Of a stretch of DNA of 42,432 bases, positions 18,598 through 27,270 are shown piece by piece. The stretch is taken from NCBI GenBank assembly GCA_017960765.1, contig JAGCYQ010000205.1:1-42432 (forward strand), written 5' to 3'. This DNA is from Treponema sp. GTDB taxonomy: Bacteria > Spirochaetota > Spirochaetia > Treponematales > Treponemataceae. A model generated the notes under the pieces. The model was not told the DNA's origin. It worked only from the letters and a program-made list of their open reading frames with translations, and searched no databases. How positions within the stretch are numbered: position 1 is the stretch's first letter; every line of letters begins with the position of its first letter. The translations under genes and the position numbers were made by a program.

Positions 18598-19896
18598 TTA
18601 GAATGATGAATAATTGCCGAAAAGTTTATCCAGCAATGTCCCTTTTTTTTCTTTTGTAAAGACATAGTTTTCCGAATTCTCCACAAACGTGCAGTTCGAC
18701 CCATCGTTGCTTTTTACATAATCCTGCGGTATTTCCTGAATCTCATTTTTACTGTCATCAAGATTGCAAAAGAAAACTCCTATGCCTCCGTATTTTTGAT
18801 TCTTACTTACCGATGTTTTTTCAATACACGAAATCAAATCCAATCCATCATACTTCCGGGCAAGTGACTTTATATCCACATACACGGGATTAACAGTTGA
18901 CTCATACGCAGTGAAGCAGAAATCAGAATCCAATATTTCAGCTTTTATTGATTTTGACATCGATTTTGAATGAACTGACTCTGCCAGCCTTTTGGAAAAC
19001 GCATCAAACTCACTGCACAAAACCTGAACATTCGACAAATCCACAAGAGCGACGTTATCATTGTCCTGACTTTTCAAGAGGTATTCGCCAAATGTTTTTC
19101 CATCAGAACATTCTTTTCCGACAGCACTGAACAACGTGTAATAATCCCAACCGTCCGTTTTTTGAAGTCCTTCCATGCCGATAAAATAATCCGCACACTT
19201 TTCAAATTCCGTCAGTAATTCAATCTCACTTCCGAAACATGAATCCATTGCAAGTATTTCGAACTTACCACCCATGCCCTTCTGTAATGACAATGCGAAA
19301 TCTTTATTACTCATGTAAGACAGATTCGAATCATCAAACGCAAGTGCACGTGCTTTGCTCTTGTTACCGCTATACCCGCTGCATTCTCCCCACATCACAA
19401 ATGCATAATGTTCCGCAGGATAATACCGCTTCACTGAAGAAACAAACTTCCTTAAGACATCAGGATCAGACATATCAAGCTCGCTTTCAGTTTTTGGAGA
19501 CAGCCCCAGATCCCTGCATCCGACAGACAGCGAGACTACCCTGTTATGAAAGCCGTTCTTGTCTTTCTTAACCTCATAGAGTCTTGTTCCATTCCACTCA
19601 CCTTCATAACCTTCCATGTATTGATTGCAGTCAACAAGAGCCACCACATGATTTTTCTCAAAATCAAAATCAGCAGCTTCCATTTCATTAAGATCCTTCA
19701 GGGCCGCTTTTTCCATATCATTATCTGCGGGCATATAAATCATTACCGTCCATTCACCTTTTTCATGCACATAATTATTTTCACGAAGGGGATCCAGTGA
19801 CACACCGACGGTAACGACAGCCTTTTGCTCCATGCTGCATGACTGAATACACATGGCGATGAAAACAACCATAGACAATTTCTTAAACAATTCCAT
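18598..19896 (-). CDS. Clostripain-like (C11) lipoprotein peptidase, catalytic His not seen
   Basis: A 432-residue protein. The chosen start at 19896 gives a lipoprotein signal with lipobox IQSC (Cys20) and has a G-rich ribosome site; longer upstream frames are shadow. The fold marks of C11 peptidases are present: WTVMIYMPADNDMEKAALKD at about 49-68, VVALVDCNQY, YYPAEHYAFVMWGECSGYSG at about 158-177, and LAMDSCFGSEIELL around 216-229 with the nucleophile-type Cys220. The usual W-x-H-G catalytic His is replaced by Glu171-Cys172. Activity is therefore uncertain. Clostripain-family enzymes cleave after basic residues. It overlaps the upstream lipoprotein gene by 14 nt and precedes rhs by 15 nt. 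It may process the Rhs protein or other cargo at the envelope. Confidence 0.82.
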   Translation of the reverse strand: MELFKKLSMVVFIAMCIQSCSMEQKAVVTVGVSLDPLRENNYVHEKGEWTVMIYMPADNDMEKAALKDLNEMEAADFDFEKNHVVALVDCNQYMEGYEGEWNGTRLYEVKKDKNGFHNRVVSLSVGCRDLGLSPKTESELDMSDPDVLRKFVSSVKRYYPAEHYAFVMWGECSGYSGNKSKARALAFDDSNLSYMSNKDFALSLQKGMGGKFEILAMDSCFGSEIELLTEFEKCADYFIGMEGLQKTDGWDYYTLFSAVGKECSDGKTFGEYLLKSQDNDNVALVDLSNVQVLCSEFDAFSKRLAESVHSKSMSKSIKAEILDSDFCFTAYESTVNPVYVDIKSLARKYDGLDLISCIEKTSVSKNQKYGGIGVFFCNLDDSKNEIQEIPQDYVKSNDGSNCTFVENSENYVFTKEKKGTLLDKLFGNYSSF

Positions 19897-20320
19897 ACAC
19901 CCCCCATTGATCAAGCCATACAGTTCCATCCGTATATGCAATCTTTGACACATAGGCAAATCCCACAGTATATTGCTCCTTAATGACAGGACCGATATAG
20001 GGATCCAAGGAGACCTTAATGGACTTTGCATTCCTTGCCAGGGCATGACATGGCACGTGAACAACAACCTTATTATTTGCTGAACATGGCTGATTCTTAT
20101 CGTCAAAAACAAAAAAGCTCAGGTCCACTGATTCAATTTCTTTGTCACTGTTGTTGAAAATCTCAAACACAGCCTCAGCATAACTGCAGATATCATCATC
20201 TTTCCCCATGGCAACTTTCTTTTCAGAGATATAGTATGGAACTTCTACAGCAAGCAATTCCGAGCATGAGGAAAATACAGTGCACAACAGGGAAACAGCT
20301 ATCAGGAATCTCTTAACCAT
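19883..20320 (-). CDS. Lipoprotein of the secretion operon, unknown function
   Basis: A 145-residue lipoprotein. The start at 20320 (MVKRFLIAVSLLCTVFSSC, lipobox Cys19) is preceded by AGGAGG; the longer open frame upstream lacks a signal and overlaps the previous gene. The mature domain is a single beta-sandwich-like unit (AEAVFEIFNNSDKEIESVDL, KSIKVSLDPYIG, YVSKIAYTDGTVW). Conserved-looking strands around a Trp-rich end suggest an Ig-like or FxLYD-type lipoprotein domain. It overlaps both neighbours (8 nt upstream, 14 nt downstream). Confidence 0.65.
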   Translation of the reverse strand: MVKRFLIAVSLLCTVFSSCSELLAVEVPYYISEKKVAMGKDDDICSYAEAVFEIFNNSDKEIESVDLSFFVFDDKNQPCSANNKVVVHVPCHALARNAKSIKVSLDPYIGPVIKEQYTVGFAYVSKIAYTDGTVWLDQWGVYGIV

Positions 20321-20882
20321 TTGTTTCCTCCTGAGTTCCCTCAAGCATTCTGATAAAGTCATCCAGTGCCTTGATTTTTGTATTTGCAAAACATTCATCC
20401 CTAAGGAATTCAAGCGCCTGATCATATTTTTCCTGAACGAAACAATCCACAGCCATCAGATATTTGATCCGCATGTTGTTCTTCAACTCTTCCGGCAACT
20501 CTTCATACATACACTCAATTTTCTCACATTCATTTGAATCAAGCTTGTCTTCCATTTCCTTGCATACGGAATCAACAGTCCTGACCTTGAAAACATAGAG
20601 CTTAGTCAAGTCACATTCTTCCTGTTTGAACTCAACAGTCTCACAGTTTTCCTTTCTAAGCATCAACTCAATCTTTTCACCATAAACAGCATCGATATCA
20701 AAGTATCCGCTGTCATTGCTGAGAGCTATAATCTTCTTTCCCTTCATGACCTTGTAATCCGAAACTCCATCCCCATTGGAATCGAGAATCAAACCATGAA
20801 GCTTTCCCTGCTTGCACTTATCCATTGACGAACAAGAAACAAAGCCCATTACCAGAAACATTACAAACAATACTTTTTTCAT
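20313..20882 (-). CDS. Lipoprotein with carboxypeptidase-regulatory-like and helical-repeat parts
   Basis: A 189-residue lipoprotein with lipobox FVSC (Cys17). Residues about 26-75 (GKLHGLILDSNGDGVSDYKV, ALSNDSGYFDIDAVYG) resemble the small beta domain found in carboxypeptidase-regulatory-like folds, GxVxDxxGxPxxGxxV...TxxxGxF. Residues 110-180 are helical and TPR-like (LMAVDCFVQEKYDQALEFLR). By position after the inner-membrane assembly protein it may be a periplasmic or outer-membrane accessory, perhaps a pilotin-like factor for the secretin. The pilotin idea is speculative. The start overlaps the upstream gene by 4 nt. Confidence 0.65.
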   Translation of the reverse strand: MKKVLFVMFLVMGFVSCSSMDKCKQGKLHGLILDSNGDGVSDYKVMKGKKIIALSNDSGYFDIDAVYGEKIELMLRKENCETVEFKQEECDLTKLYVFKVRTVDSVCKEMEDKLDSNECEKIECMYEELPEELKNNMRIKYLMAVDCFVQEKYDQALEFLRDECFANTKIKALDDFIRMLEGTQEETNG

Positions 20883-22060
20883 TCTTCTACTCCTATTATT
20901 TTATTTTCTTCATCGCGATAATATACGATTGTCCTTCCATTTTTCTGGACAACCCTTCCAACTATCTCCCATCCTGCACTGACCTTCATTCTGCTTACAA
21001 CTCTCTTATTGGAAGGAAACTTTTTTCCTTGAATCTCTGTCCCTCCTTTTTCACTGACAAACAGACTTGAATAATCCAGCAGAGACTGAGCAATCCCATC
21101 ACATCCCTGACCGTTACCAAACAACATTGAAGCATCAAATCCACGGTTATTTTTGACCAGCGAAATTCCTTTTAATGAAATGTTTTCCATCGAGCTTACC
21201 CTCTCAAACAGTTCAATAAAATTCTTTTCAGCAAGATCACAGCGGAACATTCCACCGACAAAATCTTCTTCCCGTATCTCGCAACAGCCGCCAAGCACCG
21301 AGCGTATTTCAGACACTTGATTCTTATCAGGAACTGATGATGTCTCTTTCCCGATTTTTGCCTTAAGAGAATAATCAAAGCTTGGTTCATCGCTTCTATA
21401 ACTCACAGTTGAAAAGCTTGATTCAAGAGATTCGTCGTCTGACTTATCAGGAAACATTTTTTCAGGAAACATATTATGCAAGGAAAGATTTATCATAAGA
21501 AAATCATTTTCTCCCGCATCTTCAATCTCAACTGAAAAAGATTTTATCTCACCGTCGTTTTCCTTGATTTTACCAAGACAGTCCTCAAGAATTTCCTTAC
21601 AGCCTGAAGTTAAAGGCACAACAGCCTGCGCCTCACTTATATAGTTATAACTCTCTTCCGCAACATTTGTTTTTTCAGACCGAGTCTTCCTTCTGCTGAT
21701 TGAAGCGACAGTACTGAATACTGAGATCAACACAAAGAGGATCAATAATGAAACTGCAATGTTCTTCCCGTGACCATCAAACATCGCACCTGTTCTTACA
21801 CCCTCAAGATGCAGGCCTGATGCTTTGTTCCTCTTGTACTCAAGGACCTTTACCTTGTCCATCACTGCTATCAGTGTCTGAACCTTTCCCTTTCTGAGGC
21901 ATCTCCTTGAATCAAATGAAAACTGCTCGCCAAAACACGGATGGACTTTCTCGAGCTCCCGTTTTATGAACTGTCTTCTCTTCTTTCCAAACAAAGTCAG
22001 GGGAACATTCATAAGATAAAGTTCATAATCATTTTTGTTCACTACATTGCTTTTCATCAT
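20879..22060 (-). CDS. Bitopic inner-membrane assembly protein, GspL/GspM-like
   Basis: A 393-residue protein. The start at 22060 is taken because GGAGAGGGA precedes it and it overlaps the upstream stop by 4 nt (ATGA). A cytoplasmic N-terminus of about 100 residues is followed by one membrane segment (KNIAVSLLILFVLISVFSTV) and a large periplasmic part. That part includes FIELFERVSSMENISLKGIS and LVKNNRGFDASMLF, similar in rhythm to the ferredoxin-like fold of GspM/PilO. It ends in a short SH3-like piece WEIVGRVVQKNGRTIVYYRD. The topology (soluble, one TM, periplasmic) is that of GspL. No ATPase-fold motif was seen in the short cytoplasmic part. The assignment rests on topology and operon position. 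Confidence 0.5.
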   Translation of the reverse strand: MMKSNVVNKNDYELYLMNVPLTLFGKKRRQFIKRELEKVHPCFGEQFSFDSRRCLRKGKVQTLIAVMDKVKVLEYKRNKASGLHLEGVRTGAMFDGHGKNIAVSLLILFVLISVFSTVASISRRKTRSEKTNVAEESYNYISEAQAVVPLTSGCKEILEDCLGKIKENDGEIKSFSVEIEDAGENDFLMINLSLHNMFPEKMFPDKSDDESLESSFSTVSYRSDEPSFDYSLKAKIGKETSSVPDKNQVSEIRSVLGGCCEIREEDFVGGMFRCDLAEKNFIELFERVSSMENISLKGISLVKNNRGFDASMLFGNGQGCDGIAQSLLDYSSLFVSEKGGTEIQGKKFPSNKRVVSRMKVSAGWEIVGRVVQKNGRTIVYYRDEENKIIGVEE

Positions 22061-22395
22061 TCCCTCTCCAATGGCCATTCTACCCTCATCGTAAAGCCGC
22101 CTTTCTTCCATGTCTGAGAATAAAACCTTTCATTTTTCTCATACTCAATTGAATCGAGAGGCCACAATGCAAGGCACATTTCCTTCCAGTCAGAAACAGC
22201 ATCAACCCAATGCTCACCGTCATTATCCTCACAGACATTCACGAAACCTCTTGCCAAAAAGCTGTCTCGCTCAACTTTTCTTTCCAGCAAAACAGTCTTT
22301 TCGTACAGTTCCATGCCTGGTTTTATTGACGCCACTGCCCCTACTGAAAACACCGCGAACAATGACACCGCACAAATCAACTCAAAAAGCCTCAT
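22057..22395 (-). CDS. Small membrane-anchored secretion-operon protein, atypical minor pseudopilin
   Basis: A 112-residue protein that begins with a hydrophobic helix (MRLFELICAVSLFAVFSVGA) and continues as a small soluble domain with Trp-rich segments (NDGEHWVDAVSDWKEMCLAL, MRVEWPLERE). Helix length and position suggest a minor pseudopilin. However the prepilin cleavage Gly and the Phe-x3-Glu5 arrangement are absent. It overlaps the preceding small gene by 14 nt and the following one by 4 nt. Confidence 0.5.
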   Translation of the reverse strand: MRLFELICAVSLFAVFSVGAVASIKPGMELYEKTVLLERKVERDSFLARGFVNVCEDNDGEHWVDAVSDWKEMCLALWPLDSIEYEKNERFYSQTWKKGGFTMRVEWPLERE

Positions 22396-22570
22396 TCATC
22401 TGCCTCGCTTTTGTTCCATAGACAATCTCATTTTCATACAGAGCCTCTGCCTTTTTCTGTGCATGCATGAACCTCACGTTCAACAGACCGAATAAACCGG
22501 CCATTACAACAGATGCTCCGAATATGAATGCAAGGGTTGTAAACAATACAGAACCTTCTGACTCTTTCAT
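22382..22570 (-). CDS. PilX/GspK-like prepilin stub (62 aa)
   Basis: A 62-residue protein. The start at 22570 has GGAGG five nt upstream and lies 2 nt after the gspG stop. The N-terminus KESEGSVLFTTLAFIFGASV resembles PilX/GspK prepilins (GxxL then a long hydrophobic helix, Gly at position -1). It then stops after a short amphipathic tail (KKAEALYENEIVYGTKARQM). A normal GspK has a large globular head, so this is a headless form or an adaptor. Confidence 0.5.
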   Translation of the reverse strand: MKESEGSVLFTTLAFIFGASVVMAGLFGLLNVRFMHAQKKAEALYENEIVYGTKARQMNEAF

Positions 22571-22572
22571 TT

Positions 22573-23073
22573 TCACCTCCATGAAACAATGTCTGCATTC
22601 ATACCTTCTCCACCTGTCTTTCCGTCCGCTCCATAGCTGAAGATTGCAAAGGGAATATTTTGCGGACAGTCGTTTGGGAAGCCGGCACTTCCTTTCTGAA
22701 CATAGACATAACTGTTTCCCCAGGGGTCGTTTGCAATATCCTTGTCGACATAGGGACCCTTCCATGATTCAGGAACGGGGACAAGAACAGGCTTTTCCCA
22801 GAGGGCAGACAAACCTTGTTCCGTACTGGGATAAGACCTGCAATCGATGTAATAGGCATGCAGCGCCGCCTGATACTGTGCGAGCGTTTCCTTTGCAGAG
22901 AATTCTTTTGCCGATTCCACTGCCTTGAACACCGAGATTGACGCTCCTGCCGCAAGGACTGCACCAATAGCAAGAACTGCAAGCGTCTCCACAAAAGTAA
23001 ATCCTCCCTGTCTTGATTCCTTTTCTTCTGGCTCATAAAATCTCCTTTTTGAATTCCACCTCAATTTTTTCAT
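22573..23073 (-). CDS. gspG: GspG, major pseudopilin of type II secretion
   Basis: A 166-residue prepilin. The chosen start at 23073 has GGAGG upstream and lies 2 nt after gspF. A basic leader ends in the prepilin peptidase site QGG-FTFVETLAVLAIG with the invariant Glu at +5. The head has GspG hallmarks: YPSTEQGLSALWEKP, GPYVDKDIANDPWGNSYVYV, and FAIFSYGADGKTGGEGMNAD near the end, including the Ca-site Asp residues. The leader (about 23 residues) is long for GspG. Polymerised GspG forms the periplasmic piston. A prepilin peptidase must be encoded elsewhere. Confidence 0.93.
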   Translation of the reverse strand: MKKLRWNSKRRFYEPEEKESRQGGFTFVETLAVLAIGAVLAAGASISVFKAVESAKEFSAKETLAQYQAALHAYYIDCRSYPSTEQGLSALWEKPVLVPVPESWKGPYVDKDIANDPWGNSYVYVQKGSAGFPNDCPQNIPFAIFSYGADGKTGGEGMNADIVSWR

Positions 23074-23075
23074 TT

Positions 23076-24017
23076 CTATCCTCCATAGTAAAAAATCACA
23101 GGCATTACGATGCTTTTCAGCAAAATGATTATGTAAGTTGCGACAACACACATGGTAAGCGGCTCCACCATATCCATGCACATTTTCTCACGTCTTGTTT
23201 TTTTATCCTCAAGATATGAAGTCATCTGAACAAATGCATTTTTCAAGTCACCGTTTATCTCCGCAAAGGCTGCATACAGTGCACAGTTTTTCTCTATGCA
23301 TTCGATAACCAACGACACTGGATTTCCAAGTTGAAGGAGTTCCCTTCCCCGGATTATCCTTCGTTTTAACCCCTCATTTTTTTGTGCAGATAAAACAGAA
23401 ATCTTCAATGCCTCATCCAGACTCAGATGTCCATTGAGTAGAAAGGACATGATGCTGAACACATCAAACACAATGTTTTTGTTGATGAAATGCCTGAACC
23501 ACATGAACAGAAAAAATGCTGAAGAAAACAGGAACCCATTCGCCTTTACGCAGCCCAAGAAAACCTGCCTGCCATACAACTCAAACTTGAATGTACCCGA
23601 CACATCAGGAACGATTTTCTGTGAATTGAATGCAAGAAGCAGTCCTCCGGCAAAGGCTACGATGATGACAATCAACGGATAAGCACAAATCGACGTCATG
23701 GAATTCTTACGTTTTTCCTTTTCTTTTTCACGCTTAAGCAAAAAATCAAAAGTCGCCTGTACTGAACCGCCTTTTTCCGCCGCGGCAACAAAAGCCACAT
23801 ATTCCGGACCAAAATGAATCGCATCACAATCGGAAAGCGCATTAGAAAAAAGCCTTCCCTGTTCAAGAAAAGCATTCATCTGAACAGCCGCCTGAATCAC
23901 CTTTTGTGGCATACCATTCATTTTCTGAATCATCTCCATTGCCTGCCCTAGATTCATTCCCGACTGCAGGACAGTATGAATTACCTGTGTAAACTTCAAC
24001 ACATTTCTGTCGTTCAA
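23076..24017 (-). CDS. gspF: GspF, inner-membrane platform protein
   Basis: A 313-residue GspF/PilC-type protein with two cytoplasmic T2SSF domains and three membrane spans (about 110-130, 155-175, 285-310). Marks are FTQVIHTVLQSGMNLGQAME, VAAAEKGGSVQATFDFLLKR, and FAEINGDLKNAFVQMTSYLE followed by MVEPLTMCVVATYIIILLKS. The N-terminal domain is shorter than in classical GspF (about 400 residues). The start is TTG at 24017, directly after the gspE TAA, with AGGAGG eight nt upstream; that site makes the TTG start credible. Confidence 0.9.
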   Translation of the reverse strand: MNDRNVLKFTQVIHTVLQSGMNLGQAMEMIQKMNGMPQKVIQAAVQMNAFLEQGRLFSNALSDCDAIHFGPEYVAFVAAAEKGGSVQATFDFLLKREKEKEKRKNSMTSICAYPLIVIIVAFAGGLLLAFNSQKIVPDVSGTFKFELYGRQVFLGCVKANGFLFSSAFFLFMWFRHFINKNIVFDVFSIMSFLLNGHLSLDEALKISVLSAQKNEGLKRRIIRGRELLQLGNPVSLVIECIEKNCALYAAFAEINGDLKNAFVQMTSYLEDKKTRREKMCMDMVEPLTMCVVATYIIILLKSIVMPVIFYYGG

Positions 24018-25235
24018 TTACGAAACCTCCTTTTCTGCATGATTGATCCTAAGGACACCGTCCTCTTTTTGCGGGGTCAAAACACGGATCTGAGCGTAGA
24101 GTTTTCTCTGCACCAGTTTCTGCACCACAACAGCCTTGAGCACCGAAGCAAGCAATGCCGGTTCCGCACCTAAATCCTGCATCCTCAGCACAGCCTGACT
24201 CAATGTTCCTGTATGCAACGTGGCAATAACCAGATGTCCTGTCATCGCAGCCTGAAGCGCAACCCTGGCCGTTTGTGAATCCCGAATCTCGCCAATAAAA
24301 ATCACATCCGGATCCTGTCTGAAAGCCCGCCTGAGCATCTCGTGAAAGCCCAAATCACTCCCATCATGAATTTGTATCTGTGTAACACCTTCCAGAACAT
24401 ACTCCGGAGGATCTTCCAGACTCAGAATCTTTTTTGTGTCAATTGACTGCCTGCGTATCTCCTGCAGCATTGCACCAGCAGTCGTTGATTTTCCTGCTCC
24501 TGTGGCACCACAAAGCAAAACCAGACCGTCACTGCACCTGCACAAGGCACGAAGCATCTCCAGCTGTTCATCATCAAACCCGAGTTTATCCAGAAGCAAC
24601 GGCATCCTACGTGTGTCAAGCAAACGAAGCACAACCGATTCTTCTTCCCCAACAGAAGGCACGCACGAGACACGAATGTAAACATCCCTTAAATCATTTG
24701 TCTTGAATACAAACTGACCGTCCTGCGCCTTTCTTGTCTCCACAACATTCATGTGTGACAGTAATTTAATCCGTCTGATCAGAGCCCTTTTCCTGTCTGA
24801 ATCCAGCTCTATCTCCTTGACGAGTTCTCCGCATATCCTGAACCTCACCAGATTGTTTTCCAAGTGAATGTCTGTGGCCTGTGCCTTGAGAGCCGTACCG
24901 ACCAGCGCATTCAGAAGTGCCTCCGCCTCGTTCTCAGAGACCGATTTTCTTTCCTGCACATCAGGTATCTTTATTCCCATGTTTTTTTCCTTTGAGAATA
25001 AAACTGAAATGTACCGGTTAAAATCATCCTGTGTAATCAGCTCAAAAAAGGTAACAGCCCCCTTGCCATTATTTCTGACCTGAGCGGATACCGCATGCGA
25101 AAGCCTGCACCTCAGGACTATGTTGCTCAAATCAAGCAATCCGATTGTTACTGAATCCTGATCCTGTCTTAGAACAACTGCCCCATTATGCAGACAGAAC
25201 ACAGGTGACAAAGAAAATTTATTCAAGGCTTGCAT
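24018..25235 (-). CDS. gspE: GspE, secretion ATPase
   Basis: A 405-residue hexameric ATPase that drives pseudopilus assembly. It has a short N-terminal domain, Walker A GATGAGKST (about 243-251), Asp box ILSLEDPPEYVLEGVTQIQI, Walker B QDPDVIFIGEIRD (about 308-320) and His box ATLHTGTLSQ. The C-terminus after QKLVQRKLY lacks the tetracysteine zinc element typical of GspE. The start at 25235 is preferred because AGGAGG lies five nt upstream; an ATG at 25238 is also possible, and one at 25253 lacks a site. It overlaps the gspD stop by 17 nt. Confidence 0.93.
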   Translation of the reverse strand: MQALNKFSLSPVFCLHNGAVVLRQDQDSVTIGLLDLSNIVLRCRLSHAVSAQVRNNGKGAVTFFELITQDDFNRYISVLFSKEKNMGIKIPDVQERKSVSENEAEALLNALVGTALKAQATDIHLENNLVRFRICGELVKEIELDSDRKRALIRRIKLLSHMNVVETRKAQDGQFVFKTNDLRDVYIRVSCVPSVGEEESVVLRLLDTRRMPLLLDKLGFDDEQLEMLRALCRCSDGLVLLCGATGAGKSTTAGAMLQEIRRQSIDTKKILSLEDPPEYVLEGVTQIQIHDGSDLGFHEMLRRAFRQDPDVIFIGEIRDSQTARVALQAAMTGHLVIATLHTGTLSQAVLRMQDLGAEPALLASVLKAVVVQKLVQRKLYAQIRVLTPQKEDGVLRINHAEKEVS

Positions 25236-27237
25236 CATTTCCTCCTTTTGCATTTGAACCCAGATATTTCTTGCTTATGCGGTCAAAGAATTCACGATCC
25301 GTTTCCTGTACGGCTTCTTCCATTTTTTCCCAATGCGGAACAAGATATATGACCATTTCCGTCTTTTCCTCTGTTTCCTTTCGTCCCCTAAAAGCCCATC
25401 CCAAGCCAGGTATTTTTCCCAATCCGGGTGTACGCTGCTCGATGAACGTGCTTTCGTTCTGGACAAGTCCGCTCAGTACAATTGGTTCACCGCTTTTGCA
25501 CAGAACCTCAGTCGTGATTACTTTTTCGCTTGTTGGAGGAGGGTTTCCTGTTGTAGAAGAAGTGTCTGCTCCCTGCCTTGATACCGAGGCCATGACCTTT
25601 GTAGTAATCATTCCGTCACCGCTTACCCATCCCGTGACATCGATTTTCAGGCCGGATGCAATTTCCCTTGTCACACCTGTGTAAACCGGCTTACCTGTTT
25701 CCGGATCAATGTTATTGTCCCTATAACGGTAAATGTTGGAGCTTTTGAATTGAATGGATGAGCCGCTCAAGCCATGCAATGTCGTGTCTGCAAAAACAGA
25801 GGCACGGTTTTCATTAATTGCAGTCTGAAGCGATGCTGCAAACTTGAATCCAAAGGCACTTACAACATCAAGGTTCAGGTCAAGAACAGAGCCCAGAGAA
25901 ACAGATGCGTCGGTGAAATCCCCCGGTGTTATTCGGCGTATGGAAAGAGAGCTGTCCCATGACATGTCATTTGTCTTCTGGTACTGCATCACAAGCAGGT
26001 CATACTTTAGCCGTCTTGCAGGTACATCAAGTGATTCAAGCTGTGAGTTAAGATAATCAAGCTGTTCACTGTTACCCGTAAAGAAAAACACATTGTCCTG
26101 AGTTCCGCCCTTGATCTGCGATGATGAAATCCCTGGCGGCAAATGCGAAAGAAGATCATCCGTCTTGATGTAACGCAGGGTCACAACGCTGACGTTTTTT
26201 CCTCCATCCAAAGCCTCAAGAAAACCTTCAATCTGCTTATGGATATTCTCAGTCGTAAAGCAGAGAAAAGAATTCTCACCATCCAGAACAACAGCATTCA
26301 GTTTGCCGAATCTGTTTTCCACCACAGGAAGCACACTGTTTATCTGACCATAAGACATGCCGTGTCTACCCCATATTTTACCGGTATCTGCCGGAGTATT
26401 CCCCATTTCCGTATCGTTCAGCACATAGATGATTCCGTCTATCTGAACCGTTTTGAGTGATGCACAAGAAAGCAGCAGTGAAAGAGTCTCTTCAAATGTC
26501 TTTCCGTTAAAAACAATCCGCTTGAGCTTTACATTTGAATCACATGCAAAGACAAATTCACGTCCTTCGATTTTAAGCAATTCCTCTAGCACAGGTCCCG
26601 CCGCACTTTCCTGAACATCAACCTGATAAAGGTTTTTCCTGTCCTCATTCATGCCTGTCTTTTTGACCAAGGCTTTTTCACGCCCCGTACTGATTGTTGT
26701 CCGCTCTGTAACTGCCTTGACAATCCTGAGCCTTCCGTCCTTCTGTTCAAGTGAATAATCCCTTCCCAGCTGACGTACAACCGCCCCAGCAAAATCAGCC
26801 GCCTCTTTTCCCGTTACATGAAGCGACATTTTTGTCTCCGGCAGGGAATCGAACGAAATCTCCATCATAAAATGACGGTTGATCTTTTCAACCAGAAGTG
26901 CAGGCCTTAGGTCAGAGGCATCAAGCTGAATCACATTATTGCCTAGGTTTTCAAAACGGACTTTGCTCACAAGCCACAACTTGCTGTCTTTCTGCACATA
27001 AAGCCGATTAGCATTCAGGAAGCTGTCGAACGCAGAATCAAAATCATCCCCCGCAAACCTGAAATCCGCCTTACCCGACACAGTATCATCACCGACAATC
27101 GCAATCCCGCGATAAAGGCTCACTGTGTACAAAATCTCATTGATGTCACGGTTCAAGAACTCAAAACCGTCTACACCACCAGCCCAAAGCCGCAGACATA
27201 TTACAGAAAGCAGCACTGTCCATAACTTTTTTTTCAT
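25219..27237 (-). CDS. gspD: GspD, outer-membrane secretin
   Basis: A 672-residue secretin that forms the outer-membrane gate of type II secretion. It has a Sec signal peptide (about 1-19, no lipobox) and an N0-like domain (VDGFEFLNRDINEILYTVSL). N-domain repeats include LYQVDVQESAAGPVLEELLK and VVTLRYIKTDDLLSHLPPGI. The secretin core occupies about 420-650 with ASLQTAINENRASVFADTTL, SGEPIVLSGLVQNES and the signature TPGLGKIPGLGWAFRGR then KTEMVIYLVPH. The first gene of the operon, its start lies about 31 nt after the predicted transcription start and has TAGGAG upstream. Presence of a secretin with GspE, F and G distinguishes this from a Gram-positive competence pseudopilus. Confidence 0.93.
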   Translation of the reverse strand: MKKKLWTVLLSVICLRLWAGGVDGFEFLNRDINEILYTVSLYRGIAIVGDDTVSGKADFRFAGDDFDSAFDSFLNANRLYVQKDSKLWLVSKVRFENLGNNVIQLDASDLRPALLVEKINRHFMMEISFDSLPETKMSLHVTGKEAADFAGAVVRQLGRDYSLEQKDGRLRIVKAVTERTTISTGREKALVKKTGMNEDRKNLYQVDVQESAAGPVLEELLKIEGREFVFACDSNVKLKRIVFNGKTFEETLSLLLSCASLKTVQIDGIIYVLNDTEMGNTPADTGKIWGRHGMSYGQINSVLPVVENRFGKLNAVVLDGENSFLCFTTENIHKQIEGFLEALDGGKNVSVVTLRYIKTDDLLSHLPPGISSSQIKGGTQDNVFFFTGNSEQLDYLNSQLESLDVPARRLKYDLLVMQYQKTNDMSWDSSLSIRRITPGDFTDASVSLGSVLDLNLDVVSAFGFKFAASLQTAINENRASVFADTTLHGLSGSSIQFKSSNIYRYRDNNIDPETGKPVYTGVTREIASGLKIDVTGWVSGDGMITTKVMASVSRQGADTSSTTGNPPPTSEKVITTEVLCKSGEPIVLSGLVQNESTFIEQRTPGLGKIPGLGWAFRGRKETEEKTEMVIYLVPHWEKMEEAVQETDREFFDRISKKYLGSNAKGGNDASLE

Positions 27238-27270
27238 GTTGAACTCCTATCAAGCCGTTTATTTTTCCGG

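Noticed and set aside
22573-23181. Longer gspG start at 23181
   Set aside because: The extra 36 residues overlap gspF, lack a ribosome site and would bury the prepilin leader.
20879-27237. Type IV pilus or Gram-positive competence (ComG) operon
   Set aside because: A secretin and a canonical GspG head with the Ca-site region are present, and there is no PilT-type ATPase. Type II secretion fits better, though shared regulation with ssb keeps DNA uptake open as a role.
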